From: Aporrectodea caliginosa
Taxonomy: Eukaryota > Annelida > Clitellata > Crassiclitellata > Lumbricidae
Assembly: GCA_020284085.1 (NCBI GenBank)
Contig: JACEVL010000478.1
Span: 1,797,939 to 1,861,938 of the forward strand
Length of the DNA: 64,000 nucleotides
Reading direction: 5' to 3'
In this document: positions 33,549 through 43,766 of the stretch, piece by piece
Layout: each line of letters opens with the position of its first letter
How positions within the stretch are numbered: position 1 is the stretch's first letter
The notes under the pieces: model-generated
What the model saw: only the letters and a program-made list of their open reading frames with translations
Told to the model about the DNA's origin: nothing
The model's database searches: none
Translations under genes and position numbers: made by a program

Positions 33549-34943
33549 CAGGACCGTAGCCAGAATCAAAATCAAGACGAGGCAAATCCGTCCCCTCCCA
33601 TTCCCGTTCTCTTCCCTCCCGTCCTCTCCGCTTCCCCATCCTTCACTATACAATACAATACAATACAACTGTAATTTGATAATGCCCTCTTTACTAAGTT
33701 CAGAAGTGCACATTGAAGCCGGGCAAACATTAAGAGCCATAAATATAAGAGGAAAGTTCTCCTTCCCTGTGTGTCCCTTGACTCCCTTCCCATCCCGTCT
33801 TCCCCGTCCCGTCCTGTCCCCACTTTATTCCTTCCCCTTGTCAAATCCTCCCCAGCCCCTTCCCTTTAAGCGGGGACTGTGTGGGTCCGGGGTTCAGCCC
33901 CGGAAAATTTCTAATAGGCCTATCATAGGTGAATTTTAGAGTATTTTAAAATTAATAAAAGCAGCCAATAGAAGCAGCATTTTGTTGTGCCTAAATACTT
34001 TTTGTAATGTTCTGTAAAAGCCTGTCTGCAACTATGACCAAGCCGAAGCCGAAGCAAACTTTGAAGTAAACATTATATTTTTGTGGATTTTTACATGGCT
34101 CTAATTATGTTCTTCAACTTGTTCTATCTTCTTAGATGTAGTAACACATTTTAGTTTACTAGGCCTACACAACAAACACTATGCAAGTTGTGTTACAAAA
34201 GAGCATGTAATGTAACAAAATAAAACGTTAGTTCTCAATATTCGACAACAAATAGTTAATGGTTTTCATTTTAGTTGTAGTTACAGTTATAGTTAGTATT
34301 ATTTCTTAGTTATAGCTATAGTTATAGTTACTGGATTTTTATTTAGCTAGTACTTGGATACGACAAGGCTACTAATGCGGCTGTTGTGCATTTTAAGACG
34401 CGGTAGTCTACATAATTTGCTTAGAGCTTCGAAAGGTTTTGAAGAATGGATGCATTCTGCTTCATGCATGAATACACGTAACATTGATGCTAAAAATTCA
34501 TCAGTCCTGACCTGATGATAAGGGATAGCCTTATCCAGAGTGATCTACTACCCTGTTTTGAATTATTGTTTTCACTTTGAAAAATATAAAATAAATTACC
34601 TTTACGACAATTATACAACCTGTAACAATACTCAATCTCCTAAATGTAGATTATTATTCCTCAGTCTCGTAATATGAAATATTGCATCAGCAGCACGGCT
34701 TTTGAAGTAGGCTACTTCTACTAAATACATGACACACATACATATTTCTATTATCATGACACCTAGAAACAAATAGAGACGTTGTAAAGCCCGCAAAATC
34801 ACCAAAGACATTGAAGGACAGCCATTTGCACAGTCGAGTTTGCTAATTTGACTGCACACTAATATCTCACCAGTTTTGATTGTCTTCGCCGAATTCCCTT
34901 CTATGCACCTCATTCTATCACTCTCTGCAGCGCAGACTACTTT

Positions 34944-35162
34944 TTATGTAGGTGGATGGTGATATTTGAGATGATTGCGTAGATTAGTCGTATTTTTACC
35001 GGATATGAGCCGGCCACATAACTTCCCATCATTAGGCCTAACACCAACACCGCTGATCGATGATACCCGAACTTTTATCTGGGACTGATTCGTAGGCCTA
35101 TACTTGAAACGACTCCAGGCAGCATTCCCACGATTCCGGCCGCTCATGATTTTCGGAGACAA
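34944..35162 (-). pseudogene. BED-type zinc finger of a hAT transposase, fragment
   Basis: The minus-strand ORF of 72 codons carries AAWSRFKYRP (the aromatic W/F of BED domains), then KLCGRLISGKNTTNLRNHLK and YHH, the C-terminal half of a BED finger (C-x2 ... TTNL-x2-H-x4-H). The first zinc cysteine is not evident; the segment between W and C looks altered. It sits inside the TSD-bounded hAT element, supporting its assignment. The rest of the transposase (RNase H-like core, hATC dimerisation region) is not readable downstream. Confidence 0.65.
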
Positions 35163-35388
35163 TTTTGACTACTAGATTAAAACGATTAGGCTATACTAAT
35201 TTTGAGAATTTGCGCCAGTCAACGTGGGTCGCAATCGTAGAAACGTTCACAAAATAACTAGATATTAATTTGATATAAGTGGTCCACTATTACTGGGTTA
35301 ATTCTCAAATGCAGAATCAGGGACAAACATAGGCTATTAGTTTTAGCGCATTTTCACGTTCGCACGCTTGTCGATATTGCACTTTTTA

Positions 35389-35480
35389 AATTTAGTTTTT
35401 TGTAGTTATCGTTAACGAAATCATTTTGTTTTCGTTAACGAACATTTTCGTTACCGTTATCGTTAACGAGAATCACACTG
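35389..35480. repeat. CGTTAACGA-rich element terminus
   Basis: Repeated GTTATCGTTAACGA/TTCGTTAACGA words ending GAGAATCACACTG resemble the right end of the MITE at 42704-43305 (CGTTAACGAAAACAACACTA). A partner end may lie at 34250-34340 (repeated TAGTTATAG words), but no TSD could be defined. Confidence 0.4.
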
Positions 35481-35488
35481 AGAAAAGG

Positions 35489-35690
35489 AAGGTTTCAGAC
35501 GGGCCAAAAGATATCTGCAACCGTTCAAGAAGTATCTCATGGCCCACAGTGTCAAATGCCGCGCCAACGTAAAAAAGTGCCAGTAAAATTGTCAACTCCA
35601 TGCCTACTAAATTCCTGTAATTAGGCCTATTTCCTTCTACAAATTTCTGAGAAAAATTGATATCGTAAAAGTACAAGCAATTTTGATAAG
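35489..35690 (-). pseudogene. CR1-like RT motif A fragment
   Basis: Minus strand reads GMELTILLALFYVGAAFDTV and GHEILLERLQISFG, clearly the SAAFDTVDHEILL-RL motif A segment of CR1 RTs with two damaged positions. It is cut off by the CGTTAACGA block on its 3' side. Confidence 0.75.
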
Positions 35691-36420
35691 AAATTTTTCT
35701 GGGCTATTTCGTTAATGATAGTAGACCTATTAATAAAACAACTACCAAAAGTAACCATTGAAATCGTTTTTGTATCAAAATTTCAAGTGTCCATAAAGTG
35801 CATTTCTATGCCCCGTCTTCCCTTATGCCTAATTATGCCGAAATTACATTTGCTGTATAACTTTCATCAGTTTATGATCTGATCTCTTTCTTCTAATTCG
35901 AGAAACGGAACTTCTCTCCTTGTTCCAGGAAATGAAGTTTAGACTGACGTAGTCATCATGATCTTGTCCTGTAGTGTAGCCGACTGAGTCGTCTAATCCT
36001 AGGCTCCTAGCTTATCTGAAGTAATTTCTTAGACTGATTTCGTAGATCGTAATAATTACGAATTTAAAAATCAGATAGCTAATTGTTTAATTACTTTTGA
36101 TTACCGGAACTTACGAAAGAAAGCAGAATAACGATTTGAAATTGTTTAGACTGGTTTTATGGTTACGTATAGAATTCGTTCGTACATATTATAAAGGTCA
36201 GCAGAGGTACGGTAACCATTAATATTATTTAGGTCAAACGATTGGAGAAGATCATGAAGATGCCAGGCAAGGTAATGAAATACCGTAATTACTTTTTACA
36301 CGATATCTTAATTCTCATGTCGAAGTAAGACGAGGCATGCCTCGTCTTGCCTCGTCTTGAGAATTACGCCGAGGCACTCGCCTCGTCTTGCCTCATACTG
36401 GCTACGGGCCTGTATATTAA

Positions 36421-37465
36421 TTCTGAATCGTACTGCACCCGGTGCAGTTTACTCGTACGCCAGCGTCTTGGCGAGGATGCTGTCTCATCATCTGCTGCAG
36501 CCTCCGTCCGCAGTAGACGAAGCATCGACAGCTAAACACGCGGATTCAGAGGCTGCCAGGGATGGCACGAGGAAGAGGAAGATGCTACTGGCATTGGGAT
36601 GGCGTGCCTGCGGTCGAGACGGTCACAGACAGAGGGATGCACAGGGATACATAGAGACAGACAGAGACTGACACAGAGACACGTACAGAGACAGATAGAC
36701 ACAAGGATACCCATGGATAGACAGAGAGAGACAGACACAAACAGAGACAGACAGACACAAACAGAGACAGACAAACACAAACAGCGACAGACGGACACGT
36801 AGAGAGAATAACACAGATATGCGTACATATATGGAAACACATACAGAGACAGATGCAGACACACATAAAGACATACCGAGACAGAGAGAGACAGACACAT
36901 ATATTTATAAAAAGACAGTTGCCAATGAACGCGAGACGGTGCAAGCTGTAATTAGGGGGTAGAAGGAGGAGTGGAAGGAGGAGGAGGAGGAAGAGGAGGA
37001 GGAGGGAGGAGGAGGAGGAGGAGAGGAGGAGGAGGAGAGGAGAGGAAGAGAGGAGGAGAAAAAGAAGAGGAGGAAGAGTAGGAAGATGTGGAGGAAGAAG
37101 AGGTGAAGGTGGAGGAAGAGGAAGAGGAAGACGAAGAAGAGGAGGAGGATTTTGACAACTATGATGAGGATATCGAAAAGATTGGAACTATCGACGATCA
37201 ACGGAAGTCGACGACTACGAGAAGAAGAATTAGAGGATGAGAATTTAGACCGAAGAGTGTTCCTCTCCTATCCCATTAACCACCCCCACACCATTGCGCC
37301 TTCTTATGCTCCTCAATGAAAGAGAAACTTTCTTTTGGTCAGCTGCTATAAAAACCGTCTCTTACAATCGTTGCAGTTACTGTCACATTTACAATCGCGA
37401 TGACGCTAGGATTGCGATTAAGAATACGATTACGAAAATTCATGCATACATACATACATACATAC
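36421..37465. repeat. Simple-repeat region: (ACAGAC)n and (GGA)n
   Basis: About 36640-36905 is built of ACAGACAGAGAC-type repeats. About 36955-37165 is GGA/GAA-rich. 37440-37465 is (CATA)n. No gene recognised; ORFs here are low complexity. Confidence 0.8.
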
Positions 37466-38438
37466 CAGAGATGGGTAACTAATCGATTAGATGCTAATCG
37501 ATTAGCTAATCGATTAGACAAACAGCTAATTCTAATTCTAATCGATTAGCTGTCGTCTGATGCTAATTCTAATTCTAATCGATTAGCAATTTTCAGCTAA
37601 TTCTAATCGAAAATCGATTAGCTGATCGATTAGATGTGTGAAAATTAAGCTGAGAACGCGTTAATTAAGAATGAGTTTATTCATATTGAGTTTTCAAGAA
37701 TTCCTTACTAACTTATTTATCTGAAGGCTGTTTCAAACCTGCAATGATCTGTTCATGGTTATCTGTCCATTCTGCTCATGCAACACTGACAGATTTGTAT
37801 GTCTTCATGTTCTTCATCTACAGCATCACTGTGTTCCTGCAAACACAGCTGCCATGGAACGCGTATTTAGTTTTGTGGCTACATCGTAAACGCTAGGCGC
37901 TGTAGGCTAAGTGATGCACTGATTCAAGACATGCTAATTGCAAAATGCAATAGTGAACTTATGCAGTAGCAATGTCAATAATTGCAGAATGTATTGACCG
38001 ATGTGGTGTTGTTTGCTGGCTTTTATTGTTCTCACACATAGCAGTTGGGCAGCTTTATTGTTCTCACACATAGCAGTTGGGCAGCTTTAGATATTGTAAT
38101 AGGCTACAGTTCTAGGCATTGTACGCAATAGGCTACAGCTTTAAGCATTGTAATAGGCTAAACCTGTAGGTATTGTAATAGGCTACAACAACTTGCTGTA
38201 GTAACTTGCTGTGCTCTGATTACAATTTGACAAATTCATGAAGCAAATATATGTATCGAAAGTTCTATCGATTATCGAAATCTAATTCTAATTGCTAATC
38301 GATTAGTTGCTGCTCATTCTAATTCTAATCGATTAGCTAAAACCTTTTGCTAATTCTAATTCTAATCGATTAGCAAATTTCAGGAGCTAATTCTAATTCT
38401 AATCGATTAGCAGTTCTAGCTAATCGTACCCATCTCTG
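37466..38438 (+). mobile_element. 973-bp hAT transposon remnant with hATC domain trace
   Basis: Ends CAGAGATGGGTA and TACCCATCTCTG are perfect inverted repeats. ATACATAC flanks both sides (37458-37465 and 38439-38446), although the target is a (CATA)n tract, which weakens the TSD argument. Both ends are packed with CTAATCGATTAG words. At 37836-37871 the plus strand encodes PANTAAMERVFSF, and after a one-base shift RRCRLSDALIQDMLIAKCNS, the signature of the hAT C-terminal dimerisation domain. Hence an internally deleted autonomous element. Confidence 0.85.
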
Positions 38439-38580
38439 ATACATACATGCATACATACATACATACATACACACATACATGCATGCACACATACATGCAT
38501 GCACACATATGCACATACATACACACACATACATACATACATACACACATACATACACACATACCCACATGTATACATAG
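38439..38580. repeat. (CATA)n/(CACATA)n microsatellite
   Basis: Continuous with the microsatellite left of the hAT element, so the element probably inserted into it. It lies about 40 bases beyond the donor of the 38.6 kb exon. Confidence 0.9.
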
Positions 38581-38618
38581 AAGCATATAAATAGCCGTAC
38601 ATCATGACGTATAGATAC

Positions 38619-38810
38619 CTCAGCTGGGAAATTGACTCCGTTGATGGTGTGTTCTGATCCGTGTTTATCGACGTTCCCAAAGTGGAAAAGGATTTCGCTG
38701 GCCCTGTACTGATAGGACAGTGGACCACCTGTTATGTTGATGTAGTTCGGTCCAGGTTCATCGATTACCAGCCTCACGTCATGACCCGTGTTACTCAGGA
38801 TTCCACTCAC
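38619..38810 (-). CDS. CA10: Carbonic anhydrase-related protein 10/11 gene, internal exon
   Basis: A 192-bp exon, phase 0 at both ends, 64 codons from VSGILSNTGHDVRLVIDEPG to HGSEHTINGVNFPAE. Splice acceptor TTTAAACAG (AG at 38811-38812) and donor GAG|GTATCT (GT at 38617-38618) are intact. The reading continues that of the exon at 51070-51206, exactly as CA10/CA11 proteins continue from the QSP-NIE segment into VSGT-xNTG. NITGGPLSYQYR and GSEHTING are alpha-carbonic anhydrase signatures. In the zinc site, the catalytic FHFHWG is here ILFHFG, so the first zinc histidine is leucine: an acatalytic family member, probably secreted or surface-bound with a binding role. The next exon was not found in the window. 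Confidence 0.88.
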
Positions 38811-38829
38811 CTGTTTAAACAGGTGAGCA

Positions 38830-39540
38830 AGTGACAGACATCTCATTTAAGTCACACCTCTTGAAGCAATCATCCAATAATAATCAAGAGTTTTAAGTAA
38901 TGTCCAGCCGACAAATAAATCAACCAATAGTTATCAACAGTTTATTTTAAGTCCCGCCTCCGCAAGAAATCATCCAATAGTAATCAAGAGTTTTATGGGA
39001 AGTCCCGCCTCCGCAAGAAATCATCCAATAGTAATCAACAGTTTTATGGGAAGTCCCGCCTCCGCAAGAAATCAACCAATAATAATCAAGAGTTTTATGG
39101 GAAGTCCCGCCTCCGCAAGAAATCATCCAATAGTTATCAAGAGTTTTATGGGAAGTCCCGAATCCGCAAGAAATCAACCAATAATAATCAACAATTTATG
39201 CAAAGTCCCGCCCCTGAGTTAAAATATATCCCTTGATTCCTCCAATAATTACCGGCCTCTTTATAGCAGCCCTGCCTCCACAGAAGACTTGACAACTTAA
39301 TCCAATAGTTATCATTAGCTCTAGATAAGCTCCGCCTCTTCAAACAATCGCACCCTGATCAATCCCATACTAATCGTCAGTTTTATTTAATTTCATCCTC
39401 TTCAGAAATCTTACTCTCACTCATCCAATAGTAATCGTCAATTTCATAGAAGCCCCGCCTCTTCAGTGTATCCTGCCCTGATTGGTCCAATTATAATTGG
39501 TATATCTTTATTAGACCCGCCTCTTAGGGAATTCTTACTT
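38830..39540. repeat. 51-bp minisatellite with degenerate flanking units
   Basis: Core units start at 38950, 39001, 39052, 39103 and 39154. Each holds AGTCCCGCCTCCGCAAGAAA, TCATCCAATAGTAATCAA and GAGTTTTATGGGA. Because 51 is a multiple of three, both strands stay open (17-residue repeats), which is not evidence of coding. Older units with CCAAT and CCGCCTC spaced similarly continue to about 39540. The array begins about 20-40 bases before the acceptor of the 38.6 kb exon. Confidence 0.9.
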
Positions 39541-40267
39541 TAACCTATTCAACCCACTGCCTTCCAATTTCTGAACAGCCCCGCTGACTTGACGCAGCGC
39601 TCGTGGATAAGCTGGTTCCCTGCGCTTAGATTAAGAGTAGCGCCTTATAAATTTCCCAATTTACTATTACAGGATAGATCACCGCCATTGTAAAGTACCA
39701 AGTGTCATTCCATATGCAGTTGCAGAAGAACATTTGTCTAGCGAACGACACCCTACCAATACTAAAACAAGGAAAATTCCACAATTATCGTCCAGTTACT
39801 CACACCGTCGTTGAATTATGGACTGGACGAATTTTATTGACACCTCACTTTCGCTAATGTAATATATATATATATGTATATATGCATATATTACCAGATA
39901 TTCATATATACACGCATATATTAATACATAGTTCAATATGTAAATGCATGGGATGTATATATACATCTATATTACGCAAAAATATGCATTGTCACATCGT
40001 CACCGTCCATGTTTATATAATTTATACTTATTATCAGTTTATAAATATATGTGATACATATGGGTAGAGAATTTGAGATGCATAGTACAAAAATATATAT
40101 TACAATATATTTAATTTATATTATTATCGGATATATATATATACATATATATTTATATAACTACATGTAAATATATATATATATATATTATATATATATT
40201 ATAGTTAATATATTTATCAACTATATTGTCACATGACTGTCACTATATATGTTATATATATATATAT
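39541..40267. other. AT-rich spacer with (TATA)n tracts
   Basis: No gene recognised; TA repeats at about 39861-39890, 40125-40150, 40170-40200 and 40250-40266. Confidence 0.5.
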
Positions 40268-40545
40268 GGGGGCGCGGTGGTGTAGGGGTATGTTCGGTGC
40301 CTTGCAGCCAGAGGGTTGCGGGTTCGAATCCACCTCAAGGGGGTATGTTTGGTGCCTTGCAGCCGGAGGGTTGCGGGTTCGAATCTACCTCAAGCCGCCG
40401 CGTAGGGACCCTGGGCAAGTCCTTCACTCGCAATTGCTCATGCGCTTCGGCGTGAAACTCCGATTCAGTGTCCGCGCTGTAGTCGGGAGCGCCTCTGAGT
40501 AGAAATCTTGAAGGGGCGCTATATAAATATCTGAAATGAAAAAAT
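40268..40545 (+). mobile_element. tRNA-derived SINE with duplicated promoter head
   Basis: Starts GGGGGCGCGGTGGTGTAGGG and carries a consensus RNA polymerase III B box GGTTCGAATCC at 40321. A 55-bp block including the B box is duplicated (GGGTATGTTCGG at 40286, GGGTATGTTTGG at 40341). The body ends in GGGGCGCTATATAAATAT, similar to the CR1-like LINE tail GCGCTTTATAAATATT, suggesting mobilisation by such a LINE. Confidence 0.8.
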
Positions 40546-41212
40546 GAATGAATATGTTATATAAATAAATGCTATATATAAAATGTATGATATATATTAC
40601 AGATAATACATATATATTATATATATATAACGCATTGGTCGGTGGTTTTGGGTTAGACTACAGATGGCGTTGTTGTCTAAGTAATTCGCTATAAATCACG
40701 CATTGCCATAAGAAGGCGATTCTATGTTAGAACAGAGGCAGAGACGTCACGTGATGACGCGGTTCTCGATCACGTGTTTCCGGTCCGAGATCCCGCTCTC
40801 GCGCATGCGCCCTCGAAGCCCTCTCCACCGGGTGACGTCACCGTAGGAATCGATTTTCGACAAATGGAATCATACGTCATGTGATCTAAGTTGACGTCAC
40901 ATCCGCCTGACGGAAACGAGCTGACAGGATGGATGTCAGATGGTGGATGACACGGTGTCAGGACTGACAATGCGTTCCTCTGATAAGGCTCACTGACAGA
41001 AGGTGGCTGGTGAAACCAGGACAGTTAATGTGGCCAGTCCCTGGATTTTGACCTGGCACCGGAACAGACCTAACATCCGGTCTTTGTGGGACACGAGTAG
41101 TTTACAGACTACGGATTCTTCTCCGGAAGTGATGTCACTGTCACGTGACCTACTCTGGTGCCCTACTTTGCAAATCGCTTGCAGGCTGGTTCCTGCTTTA
41201 TGTGGCCGATTA
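40546..41212. other. Unassigned, partly GC-rich sequence
   Basis: No gene recognised. Several TGACGTCA-like words (GTCACGTGATGACG, GGTGACGTCACCG, TTGACGTCACATC) occur at 40745-40910, resembling CRE/ATF sites, of unknown relevance inside this intron. Confidence 0.35.
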
Positions 41213-41400
41213 CTTTACGGTGGCCGACTGGTTAGAGAGCTCGCCCTGTGGCACGGAGAGTATCGATGCTGAAAAGGTGCTGAGTAGTTGTGGCTGAAAG
41301 TCTTTCTCAAGGTCACAACAACGGAAGCCATCTTAATGAAGGCTCGAACTTCTACTCTTCGCCTAACAAGGCAAGCGGTCTAACCAATTGGCTACCATGT
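41213..41400 (-). mobile_element. tRNA-like SINE unit with tRNA-like ends in opposite orientation
   Basis: Minus strand from 41400: GTAGCCAATTGGTTAGACCG and, 20 bases on, GAAGTTCGAGCC, fitting A and B boxes of a tRNA-like head. At the other end the plus strand reads GGTGGCCGACTGGTTAGAGA, another A-box-like head facing inward. The pair recurs at about 44055-44150 and 44500-44580, so it is part of the repeated array. Confidence 0.55.
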
Positions 41401-41622
41401 CTTACAGTGTCTTAGGACGGTCCGTACACTGCAGGGTGGGACCTTAAATGGCGTGGCACCCATTCAAACGGGGAGCGGCAGTGAAGAATCTCGCCCCATC
41501 AGTTCATTGACAAATTAGCATGATCGAGGCCGTATACGGTCGTTATAAAAAATGTTTGGTTTTACATTTACGATTTAATCTCCTGTTATTAATAGATCCG
41601 TCATAGAATGGTAGATTAGCAG

Positions 41623-41975
41623 CAGTGCTTCCCAAAGTGGTGTTCCGCGGACCGGTGCCGGTCCGTGAGCCCTCAGTTGCCTGTCCGCAAAGTTAGTCAT
41701 GAAACTGGTCAAATTGTCTCGGAATCAAGAAATGACTAATATACTTTTAAAAGTCATAACAAAAAAGACTTATTAGGCTATCATTTAAAGAACAATAGAG
41801 TCATATAATTATCTATGCATGCACTGAAATCAATTTTAGGTGATCAAAAACGAAAATGAGAAATAATTAACAAATTTGACACCGGTCCTCCTGCAGTGGA
41901 AAAATTCCTGCCGGTCCGTGACACTGAAAATTAATTCCTGCCGGTTCGTGACACTGAAAAGTTTGGGAAGCACTG
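41623..41975. mobile_element. 353-bp hAT-type MITE inside a satellite monomer
   Basis: Ends CAGTGCTTCCCAAA and TTTGGGAAGCACTG are inverted repeats of a common hAT style. Flanks are GATTAGCA(G) on the left and GATTAGCG on the right, an 8-bp TSD with one change and a one-base indel. The other satellite monomers read uninterrupted through this point (GGTACATTAGATGATGCAAT, about 44797), giving an empty site. No ORF. Confidence 0.75.
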
Positions 41976-42560
41976 GATTAGCGGATGCAATGCTCAACTT
42001 AGACACCTTTAAAGCGGTTTCCACAAATGCAATATATTCATCACTCGCACGCGAATAAGAGCTGTAATATGCCAAAAAATCTTTGTCGGCGGCAACGACC
42101 TATGTTGTCATAAGCTGCCGTTAAACTGAGGATCCAATCCAAGTGAAAGCGCTGACAGAAATTATAACTATTATATTATTCGCTTATTGGCACACAAAAA
42201 ACAGCTGACACACCGCAGCTTATTACAGCAAAAGAATAATAAAGATAGAATCAAAATATAAAACTAATGTTAACAGGAAGGTTCAAAAGATGGAATTTAG
42301 TGTTAAATGGTACATTTTGACAAAGAAATGTCTCTTGTGCACTGTAAATTCGACGTTAGCGGCCGTGGCAGCCACAATACGTCGTTAAATAAGTAAACTT
42401 AGCTGTAGCACGGTCCGTACACGGGGAGATTAAATGGCGTGGCGCCCATTTAAGTAAGTAAGTAAGTATATACTTTATTGAAGGACCTCAGTGGATCAGT
42501 TCATGGAACATTGACCAGGGTCGAGGCCATACTATCGCTATAATAAAATTATAAAATTCT

Positions 42561-43766
42561 ACAATTGTAATGTAATGTAATGTAATTAGCAACTTCTATT
42601 GCGCCGGTGTCTAATGCACAAGGCATCAACCGATGGCGCATCAAAACAATCCGTAATCAGGTCAACATCCAGAACATCAGTTCGTAAGAGACAGACAGAC
42701 AGCTAGTGTTGTTTTAGTTTTGCCTTGAGTTTTAGTTTTAGTTATTATTAGTTTTACATGCTAGGTGTTTTAGTTATTATTAGTTTTAGTTATTTCGCCA
42801 AGTTTTAGTTTTAGTTATTATTAGTTTTACATGCTAGGGGTTTTAATTATTATTAGTTTTAGTTATTTCGCCGAGTCTGGCAATATTTTTCCCGCATACA
42901 TCTTTTAGCACCAAAAAGGATTCACACGCTACAATCTGTTTCTAATCGATACTTAAAACAGTCCCATACACCACTAGTTTTAGGTCTACCACCTAGGCTA
43001 AATCTAGTTCGGACATCTGATAAAATTCCAAAGATCGGAAGATTACCGAACGAAGTGCTGATTATAAAACGCGTATATCCAAAAACGTTGAATATCTTAT
43101 ACGCTAGGTTTTCGTTATGTGTTTTCGTTTAGGTTTTCGTTATGTGTTTTAGTTATTATTAGTTTCGACTGGCTTAGTTTTAGTTATTATTTCGTTATCG
43201 TTTTTCCTCTAGTTTTCGTTTTAGTTTTAGTTTTAGTTAACTAAAACCTTTTGTTTTCATTAACGAAGGTTTTCGTTTTAGTTATCGTTAACGAAAACAA
43301 CACTACAGACAGCCTAAGGTGGATAAGCAGTTTGAAAGAAGTAAGTTTTCAGCCGAGAACGAAATGACACAAGCGACTGAGCACAGCGTACTGACAAAGA
43401 AAGAGAGTTCCAAAAAGTAGGTCCAGATACTGAAAAAGTTCGTTTGCCAAGAACAGTTCTTGATTTTGGTATGACCAGACAAAGATGATCAGATGACCTC
43501 ATTGAATAATGATAAGTCTGGGGAATAAGAACTGATTTTAAAATATTGTGCTGAACAGGGAGCCAATGCAAAGATTTAAGCATAGGGGTTATATGTTCAT
43601 ATTTGGATGTATTAGTTATGGCTCTAGCCAGAGAGTTCTGAACCCTTTGCAGTTTAAGCATGTTAGACTTTATGATACCAGTAAGAAGTGAATTACAATA
43701 ATCTAGGCGACTGGAAACCAATGCATTTGCCAGAGATATTCTTGCAGACATTGGCACATAACGCCT
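42561..43766 (-). mobile_element. CR1-like LINE 3' copy inserted in the satellite
   Basis: Minus strand encodes TRIRRYVPMSARISLANALV, SSRLDYCNSLLTGIIKSN, LQRVQNSLARAITNTSKY, ITPMLKSLHWLPVQHNILKS and, near the C-terminus, TFSVSGPTFWNSLSLSVR. The 3' UTR follows after an inserted MITE and ends in ATTAC repeats (about 42565-42585). AATTCT occurs at both boundaries (42555-42560, 43767-43772) as a candidate TSD, and the monomer at about 46100 has the empty site. 5'-truncated; a deletion after LPVQHN shortens the ORF. Confidence 0.85.
42704..43305. mobile_element. 602-bp MITE with 8-bp TSD nested in the LINE
   Basis: Ends TAGTGTTGTTTTAGTTT and GAAAACAACACTA are inverted repeats. CAGACAGC flanks both sides exactly (42696-42703, 43306-43313). 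The related LINE copy at about 27580-27600 reads through this point (GTAGGCTGCCTCTCTGTCTC), a paralogous empty site. The interior is filled with TTAGTTATTATTAG and TTTTCGTTTTAGTT words. Eight-base TSD and CA/TA-ended TIR suggest hAT. Confidence 0.9.

Larger units (their letters stand above)
33549..36412 (-). mobile_element. 2.86-kb hAT-like transposon with 8-bp TSD
   Basis: Left end CAGGACCGTAGCCAGAAT and right end ATACTGGCTACGGGCCTG are near-perfect inverted repeats in the hAT CAG... style. TATATTAA flanks both sides exactly (33541-33548 and 36413-36420). Subterminal GACGAGGCAA/TTGCCTCGTC words occur at both ends. Inside lies a minus-strand BED zinc finger (34944-35162), the expected N-terminus of a hAT transposase, plus a LINE scrap and a block with CGTTAACGA repeats. 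No full transposase ORF remains. Confidence 0.8.

Noticed and set aside
36532..37201. Several overlapping ORFs rich in Leu/Ser/Cys or Arg/Asp
   Set aside because: They translate (ACAGAC)n and (GGA)n simple repeats.
38947..39222. Open 17-residue repeat proteins on both strands
   Set aside because: A 51-bp tandem unit (a multiple of three) keeps frames open by chance. It lies in an intron beside a splice acceptor and has no start or domain evidence.
40268..40340. Functional tRNA gene
   Set aside because: A perfect B box is present, but the sequence does not fold into an acceptor-paired cloverleaf, is internally duplicated and continues into a SINE body.
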